NCBI GenBank assembly: GCA_021202395.1
Contig: JAJQDC010000062.1
Span: 62,001-126,000, forward strand
Reading direction: 5' to 3'
Origin: Clostridia bacterium
Lineage (GTDB): Bacteria; Bacillota; Clostridia; Christensenellales; Borkfalkiaceae
DNA length: 64,000 bases
A program made the translations under genes and the position numbers. The notes beneath the pieces are model-generated. The model was not told the origin of the DNA and made no database searches. It was given only the letters and a program-made list of their open reading frames with translations. Positions within the stretch are counted from its first letter, which is position 1. Each line of letters opens with the position of its first letter. Of the stretch, positions 9,222-18,156 are shown in pieces.

Positions 9222-10868
9222 ATGAATCTTGACAAACTTGCGTCGGTGCTCATACCCGACGATGACCTTCTTCCGTTAGAAGAGTATGAAAAAATTTATC
9301 CTCCCCGCAATCTTGCAAAGGGTGCGCAGGTAACCCGCCTTGCCCCGTCGCCCACGGGGTTTATACATCTTGGCAACCTTTACAGCGCGCTTGCAGACGA
9401 GCGCACCGCACACACAACGGGCGGTATCTTTTACCTTCGTATAGAAGACACCGACGAAAAACGTAAGGTAGACGGCGCGGTAGAATCTGTCATCCGTTCG
9501 CTTAAATACTTTGGCATAAACTTTGACGAAGGTGCCGAAATAGAAGGGGAAAACGCTTACGGGCCTTACTACCAAAGGCAGCGTGCAAGCATTTACAGGG
9601 CTTTTGCAAAAGATCTTATAGCCCGCGGGCTTGCATATCCCTGTTTTTGTACCGAAGACGAACTTAACGCCATCCGCGAACAGCAGACCGAGCGCAAAGA
9701 AATTACTGGCTACTACGGCAAGTATGCACGTTGCCGCAACCTTTCCGAAGAAGAAATTTATGCCAACCTTGCGGCAGGCAAACCTTTTGTAATAAGGCTC
9801 AAGTCGCAGGGCAGCACCGAAAATAAATTTACCTTCCGCGACGCTATAAAGGGCAACATAACGGTAACCGAAAACGACCAGGACGTGGTAATTTTAAAGT
9901 CGGACGGTATACCCACTTACCATTTTGCCCATGCGATAGACGACCACTTTATGCGCACAACGCTTGTTATAAGGGGGGAAGAATGGCTTTCAAGCCTGCC
10001 GATCCATATAGAACTTTTTAAGGTGTTGTGTTTTGACCTGCCCCACTACGGGCATACATGCTCGCTGATGAAGATGGACGGCGGCACCAAGCGCAAACTT
10101 TCTAAACGTAAAGATCCCGAACTTTCGCTTGACTTTTACCGCGGAGCAGGCTACTATCCCAAGGCTGTTATAAAGTATCTTATGACGATACTCAATTCTA
10201 ACTTTGAAGAGTGGGCTGCAAAGAACCCTTCGGCAGATTATTCACAGTTTAAATTCTCTGTAGAAAAAATGGGTAAAAGCGGTGCTTTGTTCGATCTGGA
10301 CAAGCTCAATGATATTTCCCGTACGGAACTTTCTCTGCTTTCTCCCGAAGAGATGTACGGCTTTTTGTACGGCTGGGTAAAAGAGTTTGGCACGGATGCA
10401 GATAAAGAGCACTTTGAAAACAGGAAATATATAATAAGCGTACTTGCGCTTATAATGGGTGCAGGCAGCAAAAAACGCCGTAAAGATATAGAGCGCGCCG
10501 AACAGGGCGTACGCCTTATGGACTACTTTTTTGACGATACGTTTAAGCCCGTTTATACATTCCGTTACGACGGCGGCACGGTAAAGAACATTCTTGACGG
10601 CTTTGCAAAAATATACGATGAAGCCGACGATAACTCCGTATGGTTCTCTAAGGTGAAAGCTGTAGCTTCGCAGGCTGGCTTTGCTGCAGAAATGGGCGAC
10701 TACAAGGCAAACCCTTCCGAATATAAGGGCAGCGTTGCCGACGTGGCAGAAATTTTACGTATTGCCATAACGGGCAGCAGCAACTCCCCCGATTTATGCA
10801 CAATCATGAAGATTTTGGGCGGGCAGCGCAGCGTAAGCCGCCTTGTGCTGGCAGGTAATGCGTTATGA
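9222..10868 (+). CDS. gltX: Glutamyl-tRNA synthetase
   Basis: RLAPSPTGFIHLGNLYSAL, YLRIEDTDEKRKVDGA, KRKLSKRKDPE (KMSKS region). Confidence 0.92.
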   Translation: MNLDKLASVLIPDDDLLPLEEYEKIYPPRNLAKGAQVTRLAPSPTGFIHLGNLYSALADERTAHTTGGIFYLRIEDTDEKRKVDGAVESVIRSLKYFGINFDEGAEIEGENAYGPYYQRQRASIYRAFAKDLIARGLAYPCFCTEDELNAIREQQTERKEITGYYGKYARCRNLSEEEIYANLAAGKPFVIRLKSQGSTENKFTFRDAIKGNITVTENDQDVVILKSDGIPTYHFAHAIDDHFMRTTLVIRGEEWLSSLPIHIELFKVLCFDLPHYGHTCSLMKMDGGTKRKLSKRKDPELSLDFYRGAGYYPKAVIKYLMTILNSNFEEWAAKNPSADYSQFKFSVEKMGKSGALFDLDKLNDISRTELSLLSPEEMYGFLYGWVKEFGTDADKEHFENRKYIISVLALIMGAGSKKRRKDIERAEQGVRLMDYFFDDTFKPVYTFRYDGGTVKNILDGFAKIYDEADDNSVWFSKVKAVASQAGFAAEMGDYKANPSEYKGSVADVAEILRIAITGSSNSPDLCTIMKILGGQRSVSRLVLAGNAL

Positions 10869-11686
10869 AAATTGCAGGCATGCCTGTAGCAACGGTGCTT
10901 CTTGTTGCGGCGTTTCTGTTTTTTGTAGGCAGCGTTCTCGGCTGGTGTATAGAAGTGCTTTTCCGCCGTTTCTTTTCGGCAAAAAAGTGGATAAACCCAG
11001 GGTTTTTAACGGGACCTTATCTGCCGCTGTACGGCTTCGGGCTTACGCTTATGTTTTTTATCTGCCTTATCCCCGTAAACACGGGTGCAGCGTGGGCAGA
11101 TAAGCTTATATTAATAGTAATCATCGGCGCCGCAATGACGCTTATAGAATACATAGCAGGGCTTATCTTTATAAAGGGTATGAAGATAAAGCTGTGGGAC
11201 TATACCAACAGATGGGGCAATATACAGGGTATAATCTGCCCGCTGTTCTCTTTGCTGTGGGCAATAGTCGGCGCAATATACGTTTTGCTTTTACATAGTT
11301 TTGTAACGGGCTGGGTAAGCTGGTTTGTAAGCCACATTGTTTTTGCATTTTTCGTCGGCGTGTTCTTCGGCGTATTCATAATAGATTTGTGCCATTCAAT
11401 AAACCTTACGGCAAAGATATCAAAGTTTGCCAAAACAAATAAGGTTGTTATCTCGCTTGAACGCTTTAAAGAGAGCATTAAAGACGGTATAGAAAACAGC
11501 AAAGAAAAGGCAGCAGAAAGCAAGAAAGAAAGGCAGGAAAAGCAGGAAAAATCAAGCTTTATTTTTGCATTTAAATCTAAAAAGAGCATGCAGAATTTAT
11601 TGGATGAATACCTTGTCTGGATGGAAGAATTAAAGCAGAAAACTGCTGAAAAGCGCAACGCTAAAAATAAAAAGAATAAAGATTAA
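10865..11686 (+). CDS. Putative ABC transporter permease (CmpB-like membrane family)
   Basis: ATGA overlap with gltX; GSVLGWCIEVLFRRFFSAKKWINPGFLTGPYLPLYGFG is typical of this family. Confidence 0.75.
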   Translation: MKIAGMPVATVLLVAAFLFFVGSVLGWCIEVLFRRFFSAKKWINPGFLTGPYLPLYGFGLTLMFFICLIPVNTGAAWADKLILIVIIGAAMTLIEYIAGLIFIKGMKIKLWDYTNRWGNIQGIICPLFSLLWAIVGAIYVLLLHSFVTGWVSWFVSHIVFAFFVGVFFGVFIIDLCHSINLTAKISKFAKTNKVVISLERFKESIKDGIENSKEKAAESKKERQEKQEKSSFIFAFKSKKSMQNLLDEYLVWMEELKQKTAEKRNAKNKKNKD

Positions 11687-11850
11687 AAAAGTGAAACCTG
11701 CGTGAAGATTATGAATTTTTACGTCAGACAAAAAAAGTTGATTTTAAGTTTATAAACTCTGTTTAAAATTAATTAGAATAAAACGCTTTTTTAAGTGTAA
11801 TAAATACTTTACGCAAGCTGTAATTTACGGCTGCGCCACAGGAAGATGTT

Positions 11851-14754
11851 ATGTTACAATTAAAGGACATTAAAAAGGACTATTACGTAGCGGACACCAC
11901 CGTACACGCTCTGCAGGGGATAAACCTTTCGTTCAGGCGCAACGAATTTGTTTCGGTACTGGGTGCGTCAGGCTGCGGCAAAACTACCCTTTTAAACATT
12001 ATAGGCGGGCTTGACCACTACACGTCGGGCGACCTTATAATAGACGGCACGTCTACCAAAGACTATAAAGACGGCGATTGGGATACCTACCGTAACCACC
12101 GCATCGGCTTTGTATTCCAGACGTACAACCTTATTCCCCACCAGACGGTACTCGGCAATGTAGAGCTTGCTTTAACCCTTTCGGGCGTTTCCAAAAAGGA
12201 GCGCCGCCAGCGTGCGGAAGAAGCTTTAAAGCGGGTGGGGCTCGGCGACGAAATCAACAAAAAACCCAACCAGCTTTCGGGCGGCCAGATGCAAAGGGTA
12301 GCAATAGCCCGTGCTCTTGTAAACGAGCCTGAGATATTGCTTGCAGACGAACCTACGGGTGCGCTTGATACAAAAACAAGCGTGCAGATAATGGACCTTA
12401 TAAAAGAGATTGCGGGCGAGCGGCTTGTAATAATGGTAACTCACAACCCCGAACTTGCAAGAGATTATTCTACCCGTATAGTTGAACTTAAAGACGGCTG
12501 TGTAATAAGCGACAGCAACCCGTATTCCCCTGAAGAGGAAGAAGCGGAATGTGCAGAGCACAAACAGAGCAATGCGGCTGCAGAAGAATCTTTGCAGCAG
12601 GAACAGCCCGAACCTGCACAAAAGGGCGTGCTGCGCAAAAAGAAGCATTCAAGCATGTCTTACCTTACGGCGTTCGCTCTTTCGGGTAAAAACCTTTTAA
12701 CAAAAAAGGCACGTACGCTTATAACATCTATAGCGGGCAGTATCGGCATAATAAGCGTTTGTCTTGTGCTTGCCCTTTCAAGCGGCTTCAACAGCTACAT
12801 AAAACAGACTGAAGAAGATATGCTTTCTTATTACCCCGTAGAAGTAAACGAAGCGTCTATAGATTTAACTTCGCTTATGACCAGCTTTATGGGCGGCGGC
12901 ACAGGGTTAGATTTAGACCAGATAGACGACAAGGTTTATGTAAACTCTCTTTTAACCAACCTTGCCCTTGGCGCAACCACAACCAACGATATAAATCAGG
13001 GAGACTTTTATTCAAAGGGCTACGATATAGGTTACGACAGCTACCTTGATTATGTACAGGCTATGCCTGCCGAATATTACAACGCAATACAGTATGATTA
13101 CGGCATATCGCTTACGGCTAACCTGTTTACCGATGTGGTAATAGGTTCGTCTACCACAAGCAGTATGTATTATTCAACCGATACAAGCGGCAGCTACAGC
13201 AGCGACCAGGTTATGTCTTTGGCGGCAATAAAATCGTACTATTCCAATACGCTTTCTACAGCGTCTACCGTATATGCCGCTCTTGCCTATTACGTAAGCT
13301 ACCTTGGCGACGTGGTTTCGGTTATGCCCGGCACTTCGTCCCAGGATCTGCAGAACGGCACGTTTATGGACTACGTGCTCTCTCAGTACGAAGTTCTGGC
13401 TGGCAATGTTTCTACAAGCGGTTCGTCTGCGGCTAACCAGATTATTCTTGTAGTCGGTTCAGATAACGACGTGTCTGACCTTACACTTGCGCAGCTGGGG
13501 CTTATTTCAGAAGAAGACTTTCTTGCAATGTTTATCAATGCAAGCGATGAAGACGCCGATATAAAAACAGAGTACGACTACGACGAGATTGTCGGCAAAA
13601 AGTATACTCTTTATTATAATGATGCCGTTTATACAGAAAATGAAGATTACGACGGCGATAATGGTTACGCATACAATTATTTAAGCAGTTACGATTCAGA
13701 TGAAGGCGTTAAATATTACGCTTACAATTTTAACGATGACGGAAGTTTTGCCGGTTTATCGCAGGAAAATTATCTCAGCCAGGGTTGGAAGTCAGATAAC
13801 TCGCTTGAAGCGGACGAAGATGAAGGCATAGAGCTTGAAATAACGGCTATCGTAAAACTTAAAGATGGGTTATCTTACGGTTGCCTTGAATCGGGTTTGA
13901 ACTTTACCGAAAGCCTTGTAGACAGTTATATACAAAAGAATATGCAAAGCAGCATTGTAAACTATATAAAGGCTAACGAAAGCAAACTTACGGCTTCAAG
14001 CTTAAGTTCTATATCTTATACTCTTTCTTCCAAGGCGCAGACGGAATATTTTTCTGACGGCTACAGCACAATAGAATCGGCGCTCCGCGCGCTTGGTGGC
14101 GACGATACCCCCGAAGCGATAGACTTTTACGCCATAGATTTTGACAGTAAAAGCGATATGCTTGAATACTTAGACGGCTGGAACAACATAGTAGAAGAGC
14201 AGGAAACTCTGTGGAAAACGGCTCATAATACAACTTCGCTTACTTATACCAACGAAAACGGAGAAACGGTGGAATACGACGGACCAACCGAAATATTCTA
14301 TTCTGATACGGTAGGCACCCTTATGAGCATGGTAGAAACAATACTAAACGCCATAACGTACGTATTGGTTGCGTTTACCGCAATATCGCTGGTTGTTTCT
14401 ACGGTTATGATCGGCGTTATAACTTACGTATCCGTTGTAGAGCGCACGAAGGAAATCGGCGTGCTGCGAAGTATCGGCGCAAGAAAGAAGGATATCCGCC
14501 ATGTGTTCAATGCAGAATCGTTTATAATCGGTCTTGCTGCGGGCTTGATAGGTATAATAGTTGCATACCTGTTCCAGTTGCTTATAAACGTAATTCTTGT
14601 TGCGCTTACCGGTATTTCCGGGCTGGCTGCGCTGCCGTTCTGGCAGGCAATAATAATGGTGGTGGTAAGCGTAGTGCTCACGCTTATATCAGGGCTTATA
14701 CCCGCGTCTGCCGCCGCAAAGAAAGACCCCGTTGTCTGCCTGCGGTCAGAGTAA
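11851..14754 (+). CDS. ABC transporter ATP-binding/permease fusion (MacB/FtsX-type)
   Basis: Walker A GASGCGKTTLLN, signature LSGGQMQRVAIARAL, Walker B ILLADEPTGALD; long Tyr/Asp/Ser-rich extracytoplasmic domain; C-terminal FtsX-like TMs. Confidence 0.92.
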   Translation: MLQLKDIKKDYYVADTTVHALQGINLSFRRNEFVSVLGASGCGKTTLLNIIGGLDHYTSGDLIIDGTSTKDYKDGDWDTYRNHRIGFVFQTYNLIPHQTVLGNVELALTLSGVSKKERRQRAEEALKRVGLGDEINKKPNQLSGGQMQRVAIARALVNEPEILLADEPTGALDTKTSVQIMDLIKEIAGERLVIMVTHNPELARDYSTRIVELKDGCVISDSNPYSPEEEEAECAEHKQSNAAAEESLQQEQPEPAQKGVLRKKKHSSMSYLTAFALSGKNLLTKKARTLITSIAGSIGIISVCLVLALSSGFNSYIKQTEEDMLSYYPVEVNEASIDLTSLMTSFMGGGTGLDLDQIDDKVYVNSLLTNLALGATTTNDINQGDFYSKGYDIGYDSYLDYVQAMPAEYYNAIQYDYGISLTANLFTDVVIGSSTTSSMYYSTDTSGSYSSDQVMSLAAIKSYYSNTLSTASTVYAALAYYVSYLGDVVSVMPGTSSQDLQNGTFMDYVLSQYEVLAGNVSTSGSSAANQIILVVGSDNDVSDLTLAQLGLISEEDFLAMFINASDEDADIKTEYDYDEIVGKKYTLYYNDAVYTENEDYDGDNGYAYNYLSSYDSDEGVKYYAYNFNDDGSFAGLSQENYLSQGWKSDNSLEADEDEGIELEITAIVKLKDGLSYGCLESGLNFTESLVDSYIQKNMQSSIVNYIKANESKLTASSLSSISYTLSSKAQTEYFSDGYSTIESALRALGGDDTPEAIDFYAIDFDSKSDMLEYLDGWNNIVEEQETLWKTAHNTTSLTYTNENGETVEYDGPTEIFYSDTVGTLMSMVETILNAITYVLVAFTAISLVVSTVMIGVITYVSVVERTKEIGVLRSIGARKKDIRHVFNAESFIIGLAAGLIGIIVAYLFQLLINVILVALTGISGLAALPFWQAIIMVVVSVVLTLISGLIPASAAAKKDPVVCLRSE

Positions 14755-14810
14755 AATTTTTAGAGCAAAAAAAACTAAAATTTTATATAAAATCTCTTAA
14801 AATTATATTG

Positions 14811-14845
14811 ACAATAGATTACGGTTGCATTATAATTTTTGCAAA
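14811..14845 (+). promoter_or_regulatory. Sigma-A-type promoter TTGACA-17-TATAAT
   Basis: TTGACA ATAGATTACGGTTGCAT TATAAT approx. 100 nt upstream of the FMN-binding lipoprotein gene. Confidence 0.8.
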
Positions 14846-14931
14846 CGGATACATCTGTTTTAATAGTATTTATAGGTAAAATGTTATTGCATTTACAAAA
14901 GTGGCAATAATAAATTATAAGGAGTTTTTAT

Positions 14932-15810
14932 ATGAAATCATTAAAAAAGGTTTTGCTCTGCGTAGTGGCAGTAGCAGTGTCTGCAGCAGCATTAAGCTTT
15001 GCGGCTTGTTCTGGAGACGACGCTTTAAACGGCACTTACGAGGGTGAATACAAGTACGCAAATCCTTACGCTACAGATTCTTACTATGGCGTAAAGGTAG
15101 CCGTAACAGTAGAAGACGACGTTATCACTTCGGTAGAAACTATAGACAGCGACTACATTGAAGTAAGCGACAGCAACGCAACATACGGCTGGGATAACAC
15201 CGTATATACAAACAGCAAAGCAACTCTTCTTGCAGCATACAAAGGTAAAACAGTAGACGACATTCTTGCTCTTACCGTAGCCTGCGAAGACGGCGGCGAA
15301 CCTTCAACCCAGGATGCAGAAGGCTTTGTGAATTACGGCAGCGACCTTGTGCTTACGGGTGCAACGCAGTGTTCCGGCAGGCTTTTACTTGCAGTGCAGA
15401 ATGCGCTTACAGAAAAGTCAAAAATTTATGTGGGTGAATATAAGTACGCCAATCCTTACGCTACTGGTTCTTACTACGGCGTAAGAGTGGCTGTTAAAGT
15501 TGAAAACGGTACAATTACATCTGTTTCAACAATCAGCACCGATTACATTGAAGTAAGCGACAGCAACGCAACATACGGCTGGGATAACACTGTATATACA
15601 AACAGTAAATCAACCCTTCTTGCAGCTTACAACGGCAAGTCAGTAAGCGATATCCTTGCCCTTACCGTAGCTTGCGAAGACGGCGGTGAACCTTCAACCC
15701 AGGATGCAGAAGGCTTTGTGAATTACGGCAGCGACCTTGTGCTTACAGGTGCAACGCAGTGCTCAGGCAGGCTTCTGCTTGCAGTTCAGGATGCGCTTAA
15801 AAACGTATAA
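14932..15810 (+). CDS. Lipoprotein with two tandem FMN-binding-type domains (PplA-like)
   Basis: SD AAGGAG; lipobox LSFAAC; near-identical repeats (from approx. 15037 and 15427, 390 bp apart), each ending DLVLTGATQCSGRLLLAVQ. Confidence 0.8.
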   Translation: MKSLKKVLLCVVAVAVSAAALSFAACSGDDALNGTYEGEYKYANPYATDSYYGVKVAVTVEDDVITSVETIDSDYIEVSDSNATYGWDNTVYTNSKATLLAAYKGKTVDDILALTVACEDGGEPSTQDAEGFVNYGSDLVLTGATQCSGRLLLAVQNALTEKSKIYVGEYKYANPYATGSYYGVRVAVKVENGTITSVSTISTDYIEVSDSNATYGWDNTVYTNSKSTLLAAYNGKSVSDILALTVACEDGGEPSTQDAEGFVNYGSDLVLTGATQCSGRLLLAVQDALKNV

Positions 15811-15821
15811 TTAAATTGCAT

Positions 15822-15858
15822 ACAAAAGTGCCTGCTTAAATTTAAGCAGGCATTTTTA
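15822..15858 (+). terminator. Rho-independent terminator
   Basis: AAAAGTGCCTGCTTAAATTTAAGCAGGCATTTTTATT. Confidence 0.85.
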
Positions 15859-15887
15859 TTGCCTTATTTTTATAAATATCTTATAAT
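15859..15887 (+). promoter_or_regulatory. Promoter TTGCCT-17-TATAAT, placing TSS at ATG 15895
   Basis: -10 15882-15887, ATG 7 nt downstream; ATG gives a lipoprotein signal peptide MKKKFLASVLALAAIPAVIFGGC. Confidence 0.7.
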
Positions 15888-15894
15888 GTATAAA

Positions 15895-17103
15895 ATGAAA
15901 AAGAAATTTTTAGCGTCAGTTCTTGCATTGGCTGCCATTCCCGCAGTTATATTCGGCGGCTGCTCGCAGGAAGAGAATAACGGCATAACCCGTTATAACA
16001 AAACCATATACATTTTCGGCACCAGTGCAGACCTTGTGTTGTACGGCGACTTCAATTCAGATGAAGCCCAGTCCGCCGCCACAGAGTTTGGCAGTACGGT
16101 AGAAGATTATTTGCTGCAGTTAGAAGCTGAAGTAAGTACTTCTTACACAACTTCTTACGTTTACGCCTTTAACGCCGCTGCCGCAGGGGAAACGGTGGAA
16201 TTAAGCAAAGATACCTACAATATTTTATCTGTCGCCCTTAAAATGTATTCCGAAACGGAAGGCTATTACAATGCAGGTGTATACAACAGTGTTAACCTTT
16301 TCGGCTTTGGCGAAAACGGCAGCGGTATAAGCTCTCTTCCTGACCAGGAGTACATCCAGGCATATGCAAGCCTTGCGCAATCTTTCAGTAAGATCACACT
16401 TTCAGAAGAAAACGGCAGATATTATGCAGTTAAACCTGCCGATACGGTAACGGTCGGCGGCATTGAATATTCTTTAAGCATAGACCTTGGCGGCATTGCA
16501 AAGGGTTATGCTACCGATGTAATCAGCGGTATGATTGCCGATGCGGGCTATTCTTACGGGTATATCAGTTTCGGCTCGTCAAGTATGTATATAGCGCAGT
16601 CTTATACGTCAGAAGACGGCTTGTGGACGCTAACCGTGCGCAATCCCCGTTCGCTGTCCGGTGATTATTATATGACCGTCCGTGTTGCCGATATAACGGT
16701 ATCTACCAGCGGCGATTACGAAAATTATTACGAAGCAGACGGCGTCCGCTTCTGCCATATAATTAATCCCTATACGGGTATTCCCGTAAATGTAGAGTAT
16801 GCTGATGGCGATTATTTGCAGACGGCGGGTATAATTTCAGCAACCGTGCTCGGCGGCTCTGCCGCAGAAAACGACGCCCGTTCTACGGCAATAATAGCAA
16901 TGGGGCTCGATAAGGCTATAGAGTATATAAATTCAGATGAGTTTATTGTAAAAGATATTCAGGTTTATTTGGTCTACCGTACACAAAGCGGCGAACTTCA
17001 GCTTGTTACAAACGTATCAGAAGGAAACTACACATTAACCGACGCCGATAATTTTACTTTGGCAAGTTCTGTAACAGACGGAAAAGTAAATTACACAGGC
17101 TAA
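15895..17103 (+). CDS. apbE: FAD:protein FMN transferase lipoprotein (ApbE family)
   Basis: SLSIDLGGIAKGYATDVISGMI, YISFGSSSM, HIINPYTGIPVN; lipobox FGGC. Confidence 0.9.
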   Translation: MKKKFLASVLALAAIPAVIFGGCSQEENNGITRYNKTIYIFGTSADLVLYGDFNSDEAQSAATEFGSTVEDYLLQLEAEVSTSYTTSYVYAFNAAAAGETVELSKDTYNILSVALKMYSETEGYYNAGVYNSVNLFGFGENGSGISSLPDQEYIQAYASLAQSFSKITLSEENGRYYAVKPADTVTVGGIEYSLSIDLGGIAKGYATDVISGMIADAGYSYGYISFGSSSMYIAQSYTSEDGLWTLTVRNPRSLSGDYYMTVRVADITVSTSGDYENYYEADGVRFCHIINPYTGIPVNVEYADGDYLQTAGIISATVLGGSAAENDARSTAIIAMGLDKAIEYINSDEFIVKDIQVYLVYRTQSGELQLVTNVSEGNYTLTDADNFTLASSVTDGKVNYTG

Positions 17104-17104
17104 A

Positions 17105-17185
17105 TTTATTTTTGAACCAGCTCTTGCCTTCCCCTTTTATGGGGGGGGAAGGTGTCCGACAGGACGGATGAGGGGATAAAACTTT
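17105..17185. repeat. Intergenic interspersed repeat (CCTTCCCC...GGGGAAGGTGTCCGACAGGACGGATGAGGG)
   Basis: Hairpin CCTTCCCCTTTTATGGGGGGGGAAGG followed by GTGTCCGACAGGACGGATGAGGG; the CCGACxxGGATGAG core recurs near 18085. Confidence 0.5.
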
Positions 17186-17195
17186 ACCGCATATT

Positions 17196-17675
17196 ATGTC
17201 ATTAAAAAAGATAGAAGAAATAAAATCAAATAAATTTTTCAAAGTGTGGGATATTATCATTTACGCCATTCTTGCCGTGGTTATAGTAGCCCTGTTTCTT
17301 TCTGTCTTTTTAACGTCAGATAATTCACCGCTGAGCGGCGTCAACGTTTATTATAATAACGATGTTGTTTTTACCTACTCTTTTAATGACAATAAGTACG
17401 AAATTCTTTCAGAAAGCAATATCTCTGTAGAAGAAGATGATAACAGCTTAACCGTTTACTTTACCACAGACGGCGGCGACGGACATAACACTATTTATAT
17501 AGATAAGTCTGCGGTAACGGTTAAGGTAACCGAATCAGACTGTTCTAACCGTAAAGACTGCGTTTATATGTCTGCAATAAGCGACAACAGCGGGCTTATA
17601 GTTTGCACGCCGCACCGCTTAAAAATAATGCCTGCCGAATACACCGACGACGGACAAACTTTACCCGTAGGATAA
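17196..17675 (+). CDS. NusG domain II-containing protein (EetA-like)
   Basis: 159 aa; N-terminal TM, then LTVYFTTDGGDGHNTIYIDKSAVTVKVTESDCSNRKDCVYMSAISDNSGLIVCTPHRLKI. Confidence 0.8.
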   Translation: MSLKKIEEIKSNKFFKVWDIIIYAILAVVIVALFLSVFLTSDNSPLSGVNVYYNNDVVFTYSFNDNKYEILSESNISVEEDDNSLTVYFTTDGGDGHNTIYIDKSAVTVKVTESDCSNRKDCVYMSAISDNSGLIVCTPHRLKIMPAEYTDDGQTLPVG

Positions 17676-17693
17676 AAATTTTGTTTGCAAATA

Positions 17694-17722
17694 TTGACAA
17701 ATAAAAATTTATATAGTATAAT
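17694..17722 (+). promoter_or_regulatory. Consensus promoter TTGACA-17-TATAAT for small transcript
   Basis: -35 17694-17699, 17-bp spacer, -10 17717-17722; no ORF start follows. Confidence 0.8.
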
Positions 17723-17728
17723 AAAAGC

Positions 17729-17817
17729 ACAACAAGAGCGAAACCTTAAACGGTTAGCCTTTGGTAATTAAAAATAATCGCCAGACTATCACATCATATG
17801 GGCGGTTATTTTTTTAT
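17729..17817 (+). ncRNA. Candidate approx. 90-nt sRNA (type I antitoxin/RatA-like in layout)
   Basis: Consensus promoter, no ORF, ends in AATAATCGCC...GGCGGTTATTTTTTT (10-bp stem plus T-tract; A-tract on the other strand makes it bidirectional). Confidence 0.55.
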
Positions 17818-17904
17818 GTTAATGACAATTCTCTTGTCATAAATAGTATACGATGATACGATTCCAAGCTCAATCAGATGGTCGAGCAGAGTAATAATAA
17901 ATCA

Positions 17905-17998
17905 ATATATAACGCCAGTAGCCTTTACGTCATTGCGAGCGGGCTCTACCGCGTGGCAATCCCGCCAGGACTGGCGACCAGTAGGCAGGGCGGCACAT
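17905..17998. repeat. Intergenic repeat (AACGCCAGTAGCC...CATTGCGAGCGGGCTCTACCGCGTGGCAATCCCGCC)
   Basis: First 25 nt match 4708-4735; CATTGCGAGC...CGTGGCAATC forms an imperfect palindrome of a common intergenic repeat type. Confidence 0.5.
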
Positions 17999-18113
17999 AA
18001 GTTATTTAAAAACAATAATGTTTTATTTATAAAAGTTGTTTAATATGTCCTTGCAGTCTCTTTTTAGGTGGGATGGCGGTGTAAGCCGACGGATGAGAGT
18101 AAAATATAAACAC

Positions 18114-18147
18114 AATAAAAGCCCTGCAAACAGCAGGGCTTTTATGT
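18114..18147. terminator. Terminator at end of rnf operon
   Basis: AATAAAAGCCCTGCAAACAGCAGGGCTTTTATGTT. Confidence 0.85.
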
Positions 18148-18156
18148 TACTAAAAA

